Positions 26,124 through 33,464 of a DNA stretch of 64,000 nucleotides are shown here, in pieces. The notes below the pieces were generated by a model. It saw nothing but the letters and a program-made list of their open reading frames with translations. It ran no database searches and was not told the origin of the DNA. The translations under genes were made by a program, and so were the position numbers. Source of the stretch: CG1-02-35-72 sp045046885 (lineage in GTDB: Bacteria > Bacteroidota > Bacteroidia > Flavobacteriales > Flavobacteriaceae); the NCBI GenBank assembly GCA_045046885.1, contig JASFYX010000037.1, positions 1 through 64,000 of the forward strand. The letters are read 5' to 3'. Numbering within the stretch: the stretch's first letter is position 1; each line of letters begins with the position of its first letter.

Positions 26124-26482
26124 TATTGATTTGTAGCCAACAAAGTTAAAGTACAAGCGACTTCAAAAGCAATATTATTTTGTTTGAGTAAAGTCATCAA
26201 TTCCGGGTTTTCTGTCCCCGGATTAAAAATCACCCGTCTAGGCTTTAAGGCTATTATGTAAGTGTAATAGTCTTTTTGACGTTTGGGATTTAAATAAAGT
26301 GTTACTGTATCAATACCGTTATAAAGCGGTTTACCTACTTCAATAGTTACACCGTTCACTTCTCCTTTCCTTAAACCGACTGCTTTAGTCTTAAAATTGT
26401 GAGCCCTAAGTTTATGTATTGCCATATTAGAATAGCGTTCTTCTTTTAAAGAAGCGCCCAAAACCAAAGTGTAATTCTTCAT
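26120..26482 (-). CDS. CoA-binding protein (YccU-like)
   Basis: 120 residues from ATG 26482. It is a small Rossmann fold like the CoA-binding domain of YccU and succinyl-CoA synthetase alpha: a glycine-containing loop VLGASLKEERYSNMA (6-20), strands KAVGLRKG and TLYLNPKRQ, and PRRVIFNPGTENPEL. Such stand-alone proteins are common but unassigned. The frame extends 14 codons upstream but without similarity; the Met before Lys-Asn-Tyr gives the family start. It overlaps the SH3 gene end to end. Confidence 0.84.
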   Translation of the reverse strand: MKNYTLVLGASLKEERYSNMAIHKLRAHNFKTKAVGLRKGEVNGVTIEVGKPLYNGIDTVTLYLNPKRQKDYYTYIIALKPRRVIFNPGTENPELMTLLKQNNIAFEVACTLTLLATNQY

Positions 26483-26627
26483 TTTCTCATAATGTTTTAC
26501 ATAAAGGCAAAGATAAAAATACAACTAACAAAATCGCGTATAATAAACTTTTAACGCTTTAAATTTGTGGCAACCTGTTTTTTTTAAGATATTAGCCAGC
26601 TACAATTAAAACTTACACTTAAATATT

Positions 26628-28211
26628 ATGAAAAAAAGACTCTTATCACTGTTTTTTTTGGTATCACCGTTCTTAATTTTTGCGCAAAGTACTTCAGAAA
26701 AAATAGATGCCACGTTTAAAGCATACACTTCTTGGTTTGTCGATCTCGTTTTTTATGCCATCCCTTTTTCGGATACGGTTCAAATTCCTTGGGTACTTAT
26801 TGTCCTTATCGGAGGTGCTACTTATTTTACTATTACTTTTAACTTTGCACAATTCAGACTGTTTAAAACCTCTATAAAAGTTGTTAGAGGTGACTATGAC
26901 GATATTGACGAGCAAGGTGCTCAGGAGGTTCATCCTTCTGAGGACGACTTAACTGTAGTTGATGGCGATTTACCCGAAACAATAAAAGTAGAAGGCCATC
27001 ACGGCGAAGTATCGCATTTTCAAGCTTTAACAGCGGCTTTATCGGCAACTGTAGGATTGGGAAATATTGCGGGTGTAGCTGTAGCCATAGCTATTGGTGG
27101 TCCTGGAGCTACTTTTTGGATGATTTTAGCCGGACTTTTAGGTATGGCTTCTAAGTTTGCCGAATGTACCTTAGGTGTAAAATACCGCGATGTTGGACCA
27201 GATGGTACCGTTTATGGTGGGCCGATGTATTATTTATCAAAAGGACTTAAAGAAAAAGGTCTAGGAAAATTAGGAAAAGTTTTAGCTGTCTTTTTTGCTG
27301 TTATGGTTATTGGCGGATCGTTTGGTGGTGGCAATATGTTTCAGGCCAATCAAGCAGCAGCCCAATTTGTCCAATTATTTGGATTAACAAATGCTAATGC
27401 CGGATTATATTTTGGTTTGGTGATGGCTGTTATTGTAGCCGTTGTTATTATAGGCGGTATAAAACGCATAGCCTCTGTTACAGAAAAAATCGTACCCTTT
27501 ATGGCTGTCATTTACGTAGGAGCTGCTCTTGTTATTTTAGCCTTAGAATTTAAATTAATTCCACAAGCCCTTAGATTAATTTTTGATGGTGCCTTTTCTG
27601 TGGTAGGTATTACAGGTGGTTTTATTGGTGTATTAATTCAAGGCTTTAAACGAGGTACATTCTCTAACGAAGCCGGTGTGGGTTCTGCTGCTATTGCACA
27701 CTCTGCCGTAAAAACCAAATATCCTGCTAGTGAAGGTATAGTGGCTTTACTTGAACCTTTTATAGATACTGTTGTTATTTGTACAATGACCGCTCTTGTA
27801 TTGGTTATTACCAATATAAAGGGAGGCTATTTTGAATATGGTACTGAAATAAGTAAAGGTGTTGAGTTAACAGCTACTGCTTTTGATTATGTTATCCCAC
27901 ATTTTTCTATAGTGCTTACCATTGCCGTTATTCTTTTCGCCTTCTCAACTATGATTTCTTGGTCTTATTATGGTATGCAAGGATGGAAATTCTTATTTGG
28001 TAAAGGCAAAGTAACCGACTTGGTTTATAAACTTTTATTCCTATTTTTTGTTGTTATTGGTGCTTCTATCAAGTTAGGTTCTGTTTTAAATTTTTCAGAT
28101 TCTATGATATTTGCTATGGTAGTGCCCAATATGATAGGTCTCGTTTTACTATCTCCAAAAATTAAAGAAGAATTAGCCAGATATTTAAAAGCTATTAAGG
28201 TTAAAAAATAA
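26628..28211 (+). CDS. Sodium:alanine symporter family protein (AGCS)
   Basis: 527 residues with about eleven membrane helices. After an N-terminal hydrophobic segment (possible signal, ending AQST) and an acidic loop near 95-125 comes the AGCS core: GLGNIAGVAVAIAIGGPGA (the family signature), FAECTLGVKYRD, GGGNMFQANQAAAQF and GTFSNEAGVGSAAIAHSAV. The family co-transports alanine or glycine with Na+. The C-terminal helices include WSYYGMQGWKFL. It stands alone and is followed by the HhH gene after 39 bases. Confidence 0.9.
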   Translation: MKKRLLSLFFLVSPFLIFAQSTSEKIDATFKAYTSWFVDLVFYAIPFSDTVQIPWVLIVLIGGATYFTITFNFAQFRLFKTSIKVVRGDYDDIDEQGAQEVHPSEDDLTVVDGDLPETIKVEGHHGEVSHFQALTAALSATVGLGNIAGVAVAIAIGGPGATFWMILAGLLGMASKFAECTLGVKYRDVGPDGTVYGGPMYYLSKGLKEKGLGKLGKVLAVFFAVMVIGGSFGGGNMFQANQAAAQFVQLFGLTNANAGLYFGLVMAVIVAVVIIGGIKRIASVTEKIVPFMAVIYVGAALVILALEFKLIPQALRLIFDGAFSVVGITGGFIGVLIQGFKRGTFSNEAGVGSAAIAHSAVKTKYPASEGIVALLEPFIDTVVICTMTALVLVITNIKGGYFEYGTEISKGVELTATAFDYVIPHFSIVLTIAVILFAFSTMISWSYYGMQGWKFLFGKGKVTDLVYKLLFLFFVVIGASIKLGSVLNFSDSMIFAMVVPNMIGLVLLSPKIKEELARYLKAIKVKK

Positions 28212-28250
28212 TTTGTAATTTTAGGAAGCCAAATTAAAGGCTTTCTAAAA

Positions 28251-29111
28251 ATGAAAAATATTAAATCCCATTTCTGGTATAACAATCGCCAACGGAATGG
28301 GATTTTATTTTTGGTGATACTCATCATAGCTGTACAAATTGCTTATTTTACCATAGATTTTAAGTCAAGTAAAGCCAGTGTTCTTACCAATGCCGAAATT
28401 GACAGTCTTCAAGGAAAAATTGACAGTTTAAAAGGACTTAAAGCCAAACCCTTTAAATATGTTATTAGACCTTTTAATCCTAGTTTTTTAACAGGTTATA
28501 AGGCCTATACTTTAGGTTTAAATACCACCGAAATAGACAAACTTTTAGCATTTCGTAAAAAAGGAAAATACATCAATTCAGCTACACAATTTCAAAAGGT
28601 GACTAGTGTCAGCGACAGCTTATTAAAAGTTTTGAAACCCTTGTTTAAATTTCCAGATTGGCTTGTTAAACAACAAAAAGAAGCCAAAGAAAAACGCAGA
28701 AAAGCACTCATTATTAAAAATATAAATACAGCTATTGCACAAGATTTGGTGGTTATAAAAGGGGTTGGTATTAAAACAGCCAATCGCATTATCAATTACA
28801 GAAATCAGCTCAAAGGCTTTACTTTTAAAAAACAATTGTACGAAGTCTATTACCTCGATACCATAGTGGCAGACCGCGTACTTAAACAATTTAAAATTTT
28901 TGAAAAACCAGCCATTGAAAAGTTAAATATAAACACAGCTAGCTTTAAAGAAGTTTTACATTTACCATATATTGATTATGCCCTTACCAAAAAAATATTT
29001 GAATATCGCGATGAAGTTGCAGAAATTCAAAATATAGAAGAATTTAAAAATATTGAAGGCTTTCCTATTGATAAATTTGACAGAATTGCCCTATATTTGA
29101 AAGCCGAATGA
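28251..29111 (+). CDS. Membrane-anchored helix-hairpin-helix protein (ComEA-like)
   Basis: 286 residues. One membrane helix at about 17-37 anchors a basic outer part. Two or three helix-hairpin-helix units are visible: IAQDLVVIKGVGIKTANRII with Arg-Asn at 165-190 and ASFKEVLHLPYIDYALTKKI near 230-260, with IDKFDRIALYL after it. HhH repeats bind double-stranded DNA, as in the competence receptor ComEA. No other competence genes are near, so DNA uptake is a family-based guess. ATG at 28251 is chosen because of the clear membrane segment. Confidence 0.8.
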   Translation: MKNIKSHFWYNNRQRNGILFLVILIIAVQIAYFTIDFKSSKASVLTNAEIDSLQGKIDSLKGLKAKPFKYVIRPFNPSFLTGYKAYTLGLNTTEIDKLLAFRKKGKYINSATQFQKVTSVSDSLLKVLKPLFKFPDWLVKQQKEAKEKRRKALIIKNINTAIAQDLVVIKGVGIKTANRIINYRNQLKGFTFKKQLYEVYYLDTIVADRVLKQFKIFEKPAIEKLNINTASFKEVLHLPYIDYALTKKIFEYRDEVAEIQNIEEFKNIEGFPIDKFDRIALYLKAE

Positions 29112-29160
29112 AAAGTCATTTAAAGACTCTTTTTTCTATCAATTTATTACACTTTCTATT

Positions 29161-30300
29161 ATGAATTTTGAGACTTCTGAAACACAAAAAATGATTGCCG
29201 AGTCTATAAGAGACTTTGCTAAACAGCATATCACACCCTTTATGATGGACTGGGATGAAAAACAAATTTTCCCAGTAGAACTTTTTCACAAACTAGGCGA
29301 AATGGGCTTTATGGGTGTTTTTGTCCCTGAAAAATATGGTGGTTCTGGTCTGGGCTATCACGAATATATAACGGTTATAGAAGAAATTTCTAAAGTCGAT
29401 TCTTCAATTGGCCTCTCTGTTGCCGCTCATAATTCACTTTGTACAGGTCATATAAACTATTTTGGAAATGAAGAACAAAAAATGAAATGGTTGCCTAAAT
29501 TGGCTTCGGGCGAATGGATTGGTGCTTGGGGTTTGACCGAACACAACACAGGTTCAGATGCGGGCGGTATGAATACTACAGCCAAAAAAGACGGTGATTA
29601 TTACATTCTTAACGGTGCTAAAAATTTCATTACCCACGCTATTAGCGGAAATATTACCGTTGTCATGGCGCGAACTGGTGAGAAAGGCGGAAAACGCAGT
29701 GTCTCTGCCTTTGTAGTAGAAAAAGGCACTCCCGGATTTACATCAGGTAAAAAAGAAAACAAATTGGGCATGCGTGCTTCTGAAACAGCCGAACTTATAT
29801 TTGACAATTGTCGCATCTCTAAAGATAATTTGCTTGGCGCTGAAGGCGATGGTTTTGTTCAGGCTTTAAAAGTGTTAGATGGCGGGCGTATTTCTATTGG
29901 CGCACTTTCTTTAGGAATTGCTAAAGGGGCTTACGAAGCGGCTCTTAAATACTCTAAAGAACGTGTACAGTTTGGCAAACCGATTAGTGCGTTTCAAGGT
30001 ATTTCTTTTAAACTAGCAGATATGGCTACAGAAATTGAGTGCTCTGAACTATTATTACACAAAGCTGCTAGCTATAAAAACCAAAACAAACCTATGACAA
30101 AAATTGGCGCCATGGCTAAAATGTACGCTTCAGAAGCTTGTGTAAGAATTTCTACAGAAGCCATTCAAATTCACGGTGGCTATGGCTATACAAAAGACTA
30201 TCCTGTAGAAAAATTTTACCGCGATTCTAAATTATGTACCATTGGCGAAGGTACGACTGAGATTCAAAAAGTAGTGATAGCTAGGAGTATTTTAAAGTAA
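29161..30300 (+). CDS. Acyl-CoA dehydrogenase
   Basis: 379 residues, full-length family member. FAD- and substrate-binding segments are seen: GAWGLTEHNTGSDAGGM, the TKKDGDYYILNGAKNFITHA strand-turn, and GGRISIGALSLGIAKGA; near the C-terminus IQIHGGYGYTKDYPVEKF and the catalytic Glu region GEGTTEIQKV. It oxidises acyl-CoA to the 2-enoyl form with FAD and passes electrons to an electron-transfer flavoprotein. Chain-length preference (short to medium likely) is not certain. Immediately followed by hairpin modules A and B. Confidence 0.93.
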   Translation: MNFETSETQKMIAESIRDFAKQHITPFMMDWDEKQIFPVELFHKLGEMGFMGVFVPEKYGGSGLGYHEYITVIEEISKVDSSIGLSVAAHNSLCTGHINYFGNEEQKMKWLPKLASGEWIGAWGLTEHNTGSDAGGMNTTAKKDGDYYILNGAKNFITHAISGNITVVMARTGEKGGKRSVSAFVVEKGTPGFTSGKKENKLGMRASETAELIFDNCRISKDNLLGAEGDGFVQALKVLDGGRISIGALSLGIAKGAYEAALKYSKERVQFGKPISAFQGISFKLADMATEIECSELLLHKAASYKNQNKPMTKIGAMAKMYASEACVRISTEAIQIHGGYGYTKDYPVEKFYRDSKLCTIGEGTTEIQKVVIARSILK

Positions 30301-30304
30301 ATTA

Positions 30305-30336
30305 TTGATACGATGACTTTGGAGTCATCGTATCAA
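30305..30336. repeat. Hairpin module A, copy 2
   Basis: Identical over all 32 bases and in orientation on the plus strand to copy 1 at 7681-7712 (14-bp arms, loop TTGG). It lies 4 bases after the acyl-CoA dehydrogenase stop. Confidence 0.8.
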
Positions 30337-30347
30337 TCTAATTACAA

Positions 30348-30378
30348 GTCAGGGTTTCACTCAAAGTGAAGCCCTTAC
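30348..30378. terminator. Hairpin module B, copy 2, with T-run
   Basis: GTCAGGGTTTCACT, loop CAA, AGTGAAGCCCTTAC: a 14-bp stem followed by a T-run (30379-30386). It is the reverse complement of copy 1 with one change. Here it should act as a terminator for the dehydrogenase gene. In the sense of the preceding gene, B has the same orientation at both loci. Confidence 0.7.
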
Positions 30379-30562
30379 TTTTTTTTAACAATCTTTAATT
30401 TTATACTAGCGGTAATTACTTATTGGTATTTTAGTTCATCTTTAACAGACTTTCTAAAAATATTTTACTTGTACATATCGTACCCAGAAGTTTACGGATG
30501 CACTTATACATACGGTAATATCTTTAACTTATCCATTCCTGTCAAAAAATAATCTACATACG

Positions 30563-30603
30563 TGTAATAAACTGTAACTTGAGACACTAATTAGTTATAA
30601 TTA
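30563..30603 (+). promoter_or_regulatory. Promoter-like 41-bp element before the ECF sigma gene
   Basis: 41 bases that are 36/41 identical to 32933-32973. The centre is the 10-bp palindrome ACTAATTAGT (30586-30595), and the end TTATAATTA is AT-rich. It ends two bases before the sigma ATG. A weaker similarity extends another 20 bases upstream. Candidate autoregulated ECF promoter or operator. Confidence 0.55.
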
Positions 30604-30605
30604 CA

Positions 30606-31100
30606 ATGAGTAGCGATTTTTACACATCTTCTATTTTACCTTATGCGGCCATAATCATCAAGATTTGTCGTGCATACACCAATACACAAGAAGATTTTGA
30701 AGATTACTATCAAGAGGTCTGTTTACAAATTTGGAAGAGTAAAGACAGCTTTAAACAACAATCTAAATGGTCAACATGGATTTATAGATTAAGTTTAAAT
30801 GTGTGTTTAACTTTACTAAAAAAGAAGAAAAATAACCATCAGCATACGGTTTCAGATTACAAACAGCCCGAAGGCGCAATAGAAAACAATGGTGTATTTG
30901 AAGACGATTCATTAAATCAGCTTTATAAAGCCATCAAACAATTGTCTGAATTAGACCGTGCCATTATTTTGCTGTATTTAGAAGAGAAATCTTATAAAGA
31001 AATAGCCGAAATTATGGGAACTAGTAGCAATAATATTGGCGTACGCATTACAAGAATTAAAGAACGATTAAAAAAATTATTAGATGGAAAAATCGATTGA
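30606..31100 (+). CDS. ECF-type RNA polymerase sigma factor
   Basis: 164 residues with the ECF sigma layout: region 2 (about 5-75, with DFEDYYQEVCLQIW and STWIYRLSLNVC) and region 4 (about 100-160, with LDRAIILLYLEEKSYKEIA and a helix-turn-helix ending in RITRIKERLKK). It probably directs RNA polymerase to a small set of promoters. The following gene overlaps it by 17 bases and encodes a membrane protein, the usual place of an anti-sigma factor. The 41-bp element directly upstream suggests self-regulation. Confidence 0.88.
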   Translation: MSSDFYTSSILPYAAIIIKICRAYTNTQEDFEDYYQEVCLQIWKSKDSFKQQSKWSTWIYRLSLNVCLTLLKKKKNNHQHTVSDYKQPEGAIENNGVFEDDSLNQLYKAIKQLSELDRAIILLYLEEKSYKEIAEIMGTSSNNIGVRITRIKERLKKLLDGKID

Positions 31101-31743
31101 AACAATTTGGAAAGAAGGATTTTTAGAAAGCAACGTGCTAATTGCACCAAAATTGAATGATTTATACAATCGGAAATCAATAGATATAGTAGAAAAATTT
31201 AAAAGAATGTATCGTATAAATATAATAGCTATTATTTTATTTGCCTTTATTCTCTTACCTATAACTCTTTTTACAAATATGCCTTATATGGGGATGCCAA
31301 TGTTTGTTTTATTTATGACTATTACTTTTTTTGCTATAAAATTTAAGAATAAATTAGAGGCAATAAACAAAAACACAAACAGCTATCAATACCTTAAAAC
31401 TTTCGATAATTGGACCCAAGAAATGACGGCTTTTAACACAAAGTTGTCACGATTTTTGTATCCCTATGTATTTCTATCTATGGTAGCCGGATTTTGGTTT
31501 GGTAGTTTTGGTGGCAATATACCGGGTAACGATCTTGTTAATAAAATGCTGATAGAATTTCCTAATATGCCTATGATTTTTGGATTGCCTTTATACGCCG
31601 TTTTAGCTTTCTTTATCATCATTATTTTATTAGCCTTTTTTGGAGCCAAAATTGGCGAATGGGACTTAAAAATTGGCTATGGACGTATATTAAAACGCCT
31701 AGAGACTTTACTGGCAGACATGGAAGAATTAAGAACTGCTTAA
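31084..31743 (+). CDS. Four-helix membrane protein, candidate anti-sigma factor
   Basis: 219 residues. A cytoplasmic N-terminus (1-45, amphipathic helix near 30-45) precedes four membrane helices (about 46-64, 68-86, 124-142 and 164-188); the C-terminal tail ends in a charged helix (LKRLETLLADMEELRT). It has no zinc anti-sigma motif (HxxxCxxC) and no known domain that I recognise. Overlap with the sigma gene (17 bases) and its membrane location suggest it holds the sigma factor at the membrane; this is inference from position. Confidence 0.7.
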   Translation: MEKSIETIWKEGFLESNVLIAPKLNDLYNRKSIDIVEKFKRMYRINIIAIILFAFILLPITLFTNMPYMGMPMFVLFMTITFFAIKFKNKLEAINKNTNSYQYLKTFDNWTQEMTAFNTKLSRFLYPYVFLSMVAGFWFGSFGGNIPGNDLVNKMLIEFPNMPMIFGLPLYAVLAFFIIIILLAFFGAKIGEWDLKIGYGRILKRLETLLADMEELRTA

Positions 31744-31776
31744 TTCAAATTGTTAAACCTCTTTTAATTATATAAA

Positions 31777-31854
31777 ATGATAAAAATATTAATAGTAATT
31801 ATGATAGTAATGGTGTCTTTACTCATTCCATTATTAAAAATGTTATCGATATAA
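31777..31854 (+). CDS. Possible 25-residue membrane peptide
   Basis: ATG 31777 to TAA 31854 encodes 25 residues, hydrophobic almost from end to end (Ile, Val, Met, Leu; MIKILIVIMIVMVSLLIPLL). It lies between the membrane protein and the CPBP gene in the sigma-factor cluster. The length and composition fit a single membrane span. AT-rich spacer sequence can produce such frames by chance, so it is a candidate only; no clear ribosome-binding site helps decide. Confidence 0.35.
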   Translation: MIKILIVIMIVMVSLLIPLLKMLSI

Positions 31855-31893
31855 TAACCACTCAATTATCTTACCCTTAAACAGTAAAAAAAT

Positions 31894-32607
31894 ATGACAA
31901 AGAGTTTCCAGTCAAAATCAGATTTAGGCGAAAACACTAATTATAAAGGGTTTTTAATCGATTTGATTATCTATGTGTCTATCATGTTTTTGGTAAGAGA
32001 AATTTACATACCAAAAATTGGTTTTATTGCTAATGGTCTTTTTTGGTCATTCACAACTTTAATTATAGCCAGTTGGAGAATGAAGGTAAGAGCTGTTACT
32101 TGGCAAGATTTAGGCTTAATCAAACCCAAAAATATAGGGAAAACATTGGGTGTTGCGGCTATTATTTTAGCATCAGTAGTCATTTCAATATTGAGTTTTG
32201 AAATTATTAAAGACCATTTGCCATTTTCAATTACCCCAGATACTTCATCAGAAAGTGCCATTTCAAAGTTTGGAGACCTCAAAGGAAACTGGCCTCATTT
32301 TTTTCTTATCATCTTCTTTGTTTGGGTTGAATCAATGTTAGAGGAATTATTAGACAGAGGGTTTTTAATGAATTGGATTGAACGCTTATTTTCTAAAACT
32401 ACTGCCGCAACAGTTATTGCTGTTGTATTACAAGCCGTGATTTTTGGATTTAGACATTCGTATGATTTATCAGCAAGATCAATAACAGTTGGTATTATTG
32501 GCTTAATTATGGGCATAGCCTATGTAAAATTTGGACGAAATTTATGGCCCTTAATTATTGCCCATTGTTTATTGAACAGTATGTCTATGATTGAGAGAGT
32601 CATTTGA
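31894..32607 (+). CDS. CPBP/CAAX-type intramembrane metalloprotease
   Basis: 237 residues with about seven membrane helices. The three catalytic motifs of the CPBP (Rce1/ABI) family are intact: Glu150-Glu151 and Arg155 in EELLDRGF, His188 in FGFRHSYD, and His224/Asn228 in HCLLNS. The aromatic residue normally before Arg in motif 1 is Asp154 here. Such proteins cleave CAAX prenyl proteins in eukaryotes; in bacteria they work in stress response or bacteriocin immunity, often without known substrate. It sits in the sigma-factor cluster and could process its membrane partners (inference). Confidence 0.86.
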   Translation: MTKSFQSKSDLGENTNYKGFLIDLIIYVSIMFLVREIYIPKIGFIANGLFWSFTTLIIASWRMKVRAVTWQDLGLIKPKNIGKTLGVAAIILASVVISILSFEIIKDHLPFSITPDTSSESAISKFGDLKGNWPHFFLIIFFVWVESMLEELLDRGFLMNWIERLFSKTTAATVIAVVLQAVIFGFRHSYDLSARSITVGIIGLIMGIAYVKFGRNLWPLIIAHCLLNSMSMIERVI

Positions 32608-32644
32608 CTTTAATTTTAAAAATAAATAATAAATTTTAAAAACT

Positions 32645-32884
32645 ATGAAAACAATGACTTGTAATCAATTAAGTGGCGCGTGCGATTTAGAATTTCACGC
32701 CAACACTTTTGAAGAAATTAAAGAGATGAGTATGAAACACGGAATGGAAATGTTTCAAAAAAACGATAAGCCTCATCTTGATGCAATGAATAAAATGAAA
32801 GAACTAATGAAAACCCCTGAGGATATGAAAATTTGGTTCGATAACAAAAGAAAAGAATTTGATGAATTACCAGAAAATAAGTAA
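32645..32884 (+). CDS. DUF1059-like small protein
   Basis: 79 residues. The opening MKTMTCNQLSGACDLEF with Cys6 and Cys13, then HANTFEEIKEMSMKHGMEMF, fits DUF1059 and related small proteins with an N-terminal strand and a helix. The rest is a charged helix. Function unknown; the two Cys could bind a metal or a disulfide. It follows the CPBP gene by 37 bases. Confidence 0.7.
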   Translation: MKTMTCNQLSGACDLEFHANTFEEIKEMSMKHGMEMFQKNDKPHLDAMNKMKELMKTPEDMKIWFDNKRKEFDELPENK

Positions 32885-32932
32885 CAACTAAATTCACTTC
32901 CTAGAACATGTTGTAAAAAAAAATCCAATCTC

Positions 32933-32973
32933 TGTAATAATCTATACCTTGAGCCACTAATTAGTTGTAATTA
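32933..32973 (+). promoter_or_regulatory. Second copy of the 41-bp promoter-like element
   Basis: 36/41 identical to the element before the sigma gene, again with ACTAATTAGT at its centre (32956-32965). It lies 14 bases before the ATG of the glycine-zipper gene, suggesting that gene is under the same control as the sigma factor. Confidence 0.55.
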
Positions 32974-32987
32974 ATAAAAACAAAATT

Positions 32988-33440
32988 ATGACTTTAACCG
33001 AAGGAATTAACTTCTTTGAAGATTTAACGACAAAATCAGATGAAAAATCTGAAATAAAAATTTACAGCCTTTTTATTTTCATTTTAAAGGATTTAATTAA
33101 CAAAGAACTTTCAGAAAAACAATACCAAAATATAGAAAATGAGTTGGATAGATTAGAATTAAAAACTATTCCAGAAAATAAGAAAAAATACTTCAGAAAA
33201 AAGCTAAGGGTGTTTAAACAGTATTTACAAACTGAATTTTCTTTTATTACAGAGGGCTATTATATGGCTATTGGCATGAGTTTGGGCATGAGCTTTGGGA
33301 TAGTGTTTGGCACATCCTTTAGCAAAACTTTTGGCATTTCTATAGGCCTTAGTATGGGCATGTTAATAGGTATTGTAATTGGTAGCCAAATGGATGCCAA
33401 AGCAAAAAGAGAGGGACGTGTTTTAAGAACAAAAATCTAA
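32988..33440 (+). CDS. Glycine-zipper membrane protein
   Basis: 150 residues. The N-terminal 90 residues are a soluble helical domain with many Lys and Glu. From 91 to 134 runs a long hydrophobic stretch in which glycine stands at every fourth residue from 96 to 132 (96, 100, 104, 108, 116, 120, 124, 128, 132), broken only by Ser112; a single Lys113 sits in the middle. The last 15 residues are basic. The regular GxxxG spacing is typical of channel- or pore-like oligomers or of membrane stress proteins. It is preceded by the second 41-bp element. Function unknown. Confidence 0.8.
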   Translation: MTLTEGINFFEDLTTKSDEKSEIKIYSLFIFILKDLINKELSEKQYQNIENELDRLELKTIPENKKKYFRKKLRVFKQYLQTEFSFITEGYYMAIGMSLGMSFGIVFGTSFSKTFGISIGLSMGMLIGIVIGSQMDAKAKREGRVLRTKI

Positions 33441-33442
33441 AA

Positions 33443-33464
33443 TAGGCTTATTTATTTAAGCCTA
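33443..33464. terminator. Convergent hairpin between the zipper gene and cca
   Basis: TAGGCTTA, loop TTTATT, TAAGCCTA: an 8-bp stem whose right part overlaps the end of cca. No long T-run, so it is a weak candidate terminator for both converging messages. Confidence 0.4.

Noticed and set aside
30381..30562. Possible small RNA or tRNA in the gap before the sigma gene
   Set aside because: No cloverleaf, no strong stem or terminator and no promoter could be recognised; the sequence is plain AT-rich spacer.
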